Shown here one piece after another: positions 62,718 to 64,000 of a stretch of DNA of 64,000 bases (the first letter of the stretch is position 1; each line of letters opens with the position of its first letter). Location of the stretch: the NCBI GenBank assembly GCA_964534275.1, contig CAZHQG010000004.1, forward strand, positions 124,001 to 188,000. The letters are read 5' to 3'. Origin of the DNA: HRBIN30 sp964534275 (GTDB lineage Bacteria > Desulfobacterota > Binatia > HRBIN30). The position numbers and the translations under genes are program-made. Below the pieces are notes generated by a model. It was not told the DNA's origin and made no database searches. It saw only the letters and a list, made by a program, of their open reading frames with translations.

Positions 62718-64000
62718 CAGCACATCGCTGCGGAAAACTTTAATCCAAATACATAGGAGGTATATATGGTGGAGCTTCAATGGGGCCGCAGCACATCGCT
62801 GCGGAAAACGGCCTCGAATTTGGATATTGCACGCCGCCGCAGTCGGGCGCTTCAATGGGGCCGCAGCACATCGCTGCGGAAAACGAGCTTACCCACTTTC
62901 GCCGCTTAAAAATTTCATGGGCTTCAATGGGGCCGCAGCACATCGCTGCGGAAAACCTCGCCCGTGACGGAAGCATTAGCTTTGAGCGCCTGGCTTCAAT
63001 GGGGCCGCAGCACATCGCTGCGGAAAACGGTCTCGGCGACGTACCAAGGCCCGCAAACGGGCTTGCTTCAATGGGGCCGCAGCACATCGCTGCGGAAAAC
63101 GCGACCAATCAATTTTGGGTACTGGGAACAGAAAGAGCTTCAATGGGGCCGCAGCACATCGCTGCGGAAAACACGATTGTGCAGCAACGGCCGCGGCCGG
63201 AAGGGAGAGCTTCAATGGGGCCGCAGCACATCGCTGCGGAAAACTTCTTGCAATTGGCAAACGGTTGCGTTTGGATAGTCAAGCTTCAATGGGGCCGCAG
63301 CACATCGCTGCGGAAAACTTGATTGTGACCGCGTCATCGTCTGTTCCAGGACGGCTTCAATGGGGCCGCAGCACATCGCTGCGGAAAACCGCCGGAGACG
63401 CTTTTCGAGTTTCGGCTCGCCGAAGCTTCAATGGGGCCGCAGCACATCGCTGCGGAAAACCACCAGCGCAACGCATGCAACTTTTGGCGTTATCATTGGC
63501 TTCAATGGGGCCGCAGCACATCGCTGCGGAAAACCCGGACGTGCTCCGGCAAGACGACCGCGGGCTCTACTTCGCTTCAATGGGGCCGCAGCACATCGCT
63601 GCGGAAAACGATGGCGGCGGATATCGAGCTACCACCAGAGCTAGAGCTTCAATGGGGCCGCAGCACATCGCTGCGGAAAACCGCGCTCGAGGAATTGCGC
63701 GAGGAATGGGAGAAAAAGCTTCAATGGGGCCGCAGCACATCGCTGCGGAAAACGCGGCCTAGCCTCTACTTTTCTAGCTTACTAGTCCCGCTTCAATGGG
63801 GCCGCAGCACATCGCTGCGGAAAACGTGTCCCGGATCTCCGGACCATCGAGCACGCTCGCGAGGCTTCAATGGGGCCGCAGCACATCGCTGCGGAAAACA
63901 GCTTCGGGCTGCCCCACGGGCAGCTTCGGTTCGGGCTTCAATGGGGCCGCAGCACATCGCTGCGGAAAACACGTTCTGACCCGGCATGAAAATCGGGCGC

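Larger units (their letters stand above)
60172..64000 (-). CRISPR. CRISPR array, ~53 repeats of 36 bp, running off the window
   Basis: On the plus strand the repeat starts GCTTCAATGGGG, has the hairpin CCGCAGC-ACATC-GCTGCGG, and ends AAAAC. From 60379 to 63970 there are 51 repeat positions, nearly all identical. Exceptions are 61245 and 61309 (substitutions) and 62671 (truncated). Spacers are 34-39 bases, apart from one 28-base CT-rich spacer, and almost all unique. On the minus strand the repeat starts GTTTTCC and ends CCCCATTGAAGC; the ATTGAA(A/G)C end is the usual crRNA 5' handle. Decayed repeats lie at the left. Both put transcription on the minus strand with the leader beyond 64000. The last 30 bases look like another spacer. 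No cas genes are present, so the type is unknown. Confidence 0.97.

Noticed and set aside
59979..63979. Long open frames through the CRISPR array on both strands, giving repetitive proteins such as 'GPQHIAAEN' or 'FSAAMCCGPIEA' units
   Set aside because: They are translations of the 36-bp CRISPR repeat, which has no stop in these frames. Phase changes between spacers, and no ribosome-binding site or family supports a protein.
1..64000. tRNA, rRNA, integrase, transposase or prophage genes
   Set aside because: I looked for T-loop-like GTTCRANTC contexts and for transposase or integrase motifs in the frames and found none I could support.

Overview
The window is a GC-rich (roughly 60% by eye), densely coding bacterial chromosome segment. 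It holds about 50 supportable protein genes, no rRNA or tRNA that I can find, and at its right edge a long CRISPR array that runs off the end. The gene content suggests an uncultured, environmental Gram-negative lineage of the deltaproteobacterial/Binatota kind. The pointers are a SurA-like periplasmic chaperone, a DUF1329 exported protein, an SO2930-type diheme cytochrome, a P450 with several acyl-CoA dehydrogenases, and an imuA-imuB-dnaE2 cassette. This placement is inference from gene families, not from a marker gene.

Layout. 1-9.7 kb: tail of an alpha/beta hydrolase, two metallo-beta-lactamase-fold proteins, a methyltransferase, a cation efflux protein, DNA repair genes (nth, a family 5 uracil-DNA glycosylase), an aldo/keto reductase and small unknowns. 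10-14.2 kb: an exported SH3b-DUF1329 protein followed by a chemoreceptor. 15-19.7 kb: a P450 divergent from a paired alpha/beta acyl-CoA dehydrogenase, typical of steroid or isoprenoid side-chain breakdown. 20-31 kb: housekeeping genes (recQ-type helicase, an ArsC-family protein, parvulin chaperone, rimO, a DksA/TraR zinc-finger protein, glycerate kinase, queE, a degenerate kinase, folE). 31-35.3 kb: a serine/purine operon (aminotransferase, serA, purA) behind a consensus-like promoter and a strong hairpin-plus-T9 attenuator. 36-45.3 kb: SDRs, a beta-helix/diheme-cytochrome fusion, an MFS transporter, an unknown membrane protein and a methyltransferase. 45.7-50.5 kb: a lipid-catabolism cluster (thiolase, HMG-CoA-synthase-like/DUF35 fusion, MFE-2-type SDR, divergent acyl-CoA dehydrogenase) with a perfect 16-bp palindrome at the divergent promoter. 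50.5-53 kb: tatA, an ACT-domain regulator, and a coiled-coil/nuclease protein with fourteen 42-bp tandem repeats. 53.8-59.3 kb: the damage-inducible mutagenesis cassette. 59.3-60.1 kb: REP-like palindromic repeats. 60.1-64 kb: the CRISPR array.

The CRISPR array has about 50 repeats of 36 bp and spacers of 34-39 bp. Two independent signs (decayed repeats on the left; an ATTGAAGC-type repeat end on the minus strand) put the leader to the right, outside the window, with transcription on the minus strand. By eye most spacers read like coding sequence on the plus strand, and several contain a ribosome-binding site or a start codon. The crRNAs would therefore be antisense to target mRNAs, as expected for an RNA-sensing (type III-like) system. 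No cas gene is in the window, so the type is not established.

Two probable pseudoenzymes deserve attention. One is an HMG-CoA-synthase-like/DUF35 fusion lacking all three catalytic residues, next to an intact thiolase. The other is a homoserine-kinase/APH-fold protein lacking its catalytic residues, lying between queE and folE.
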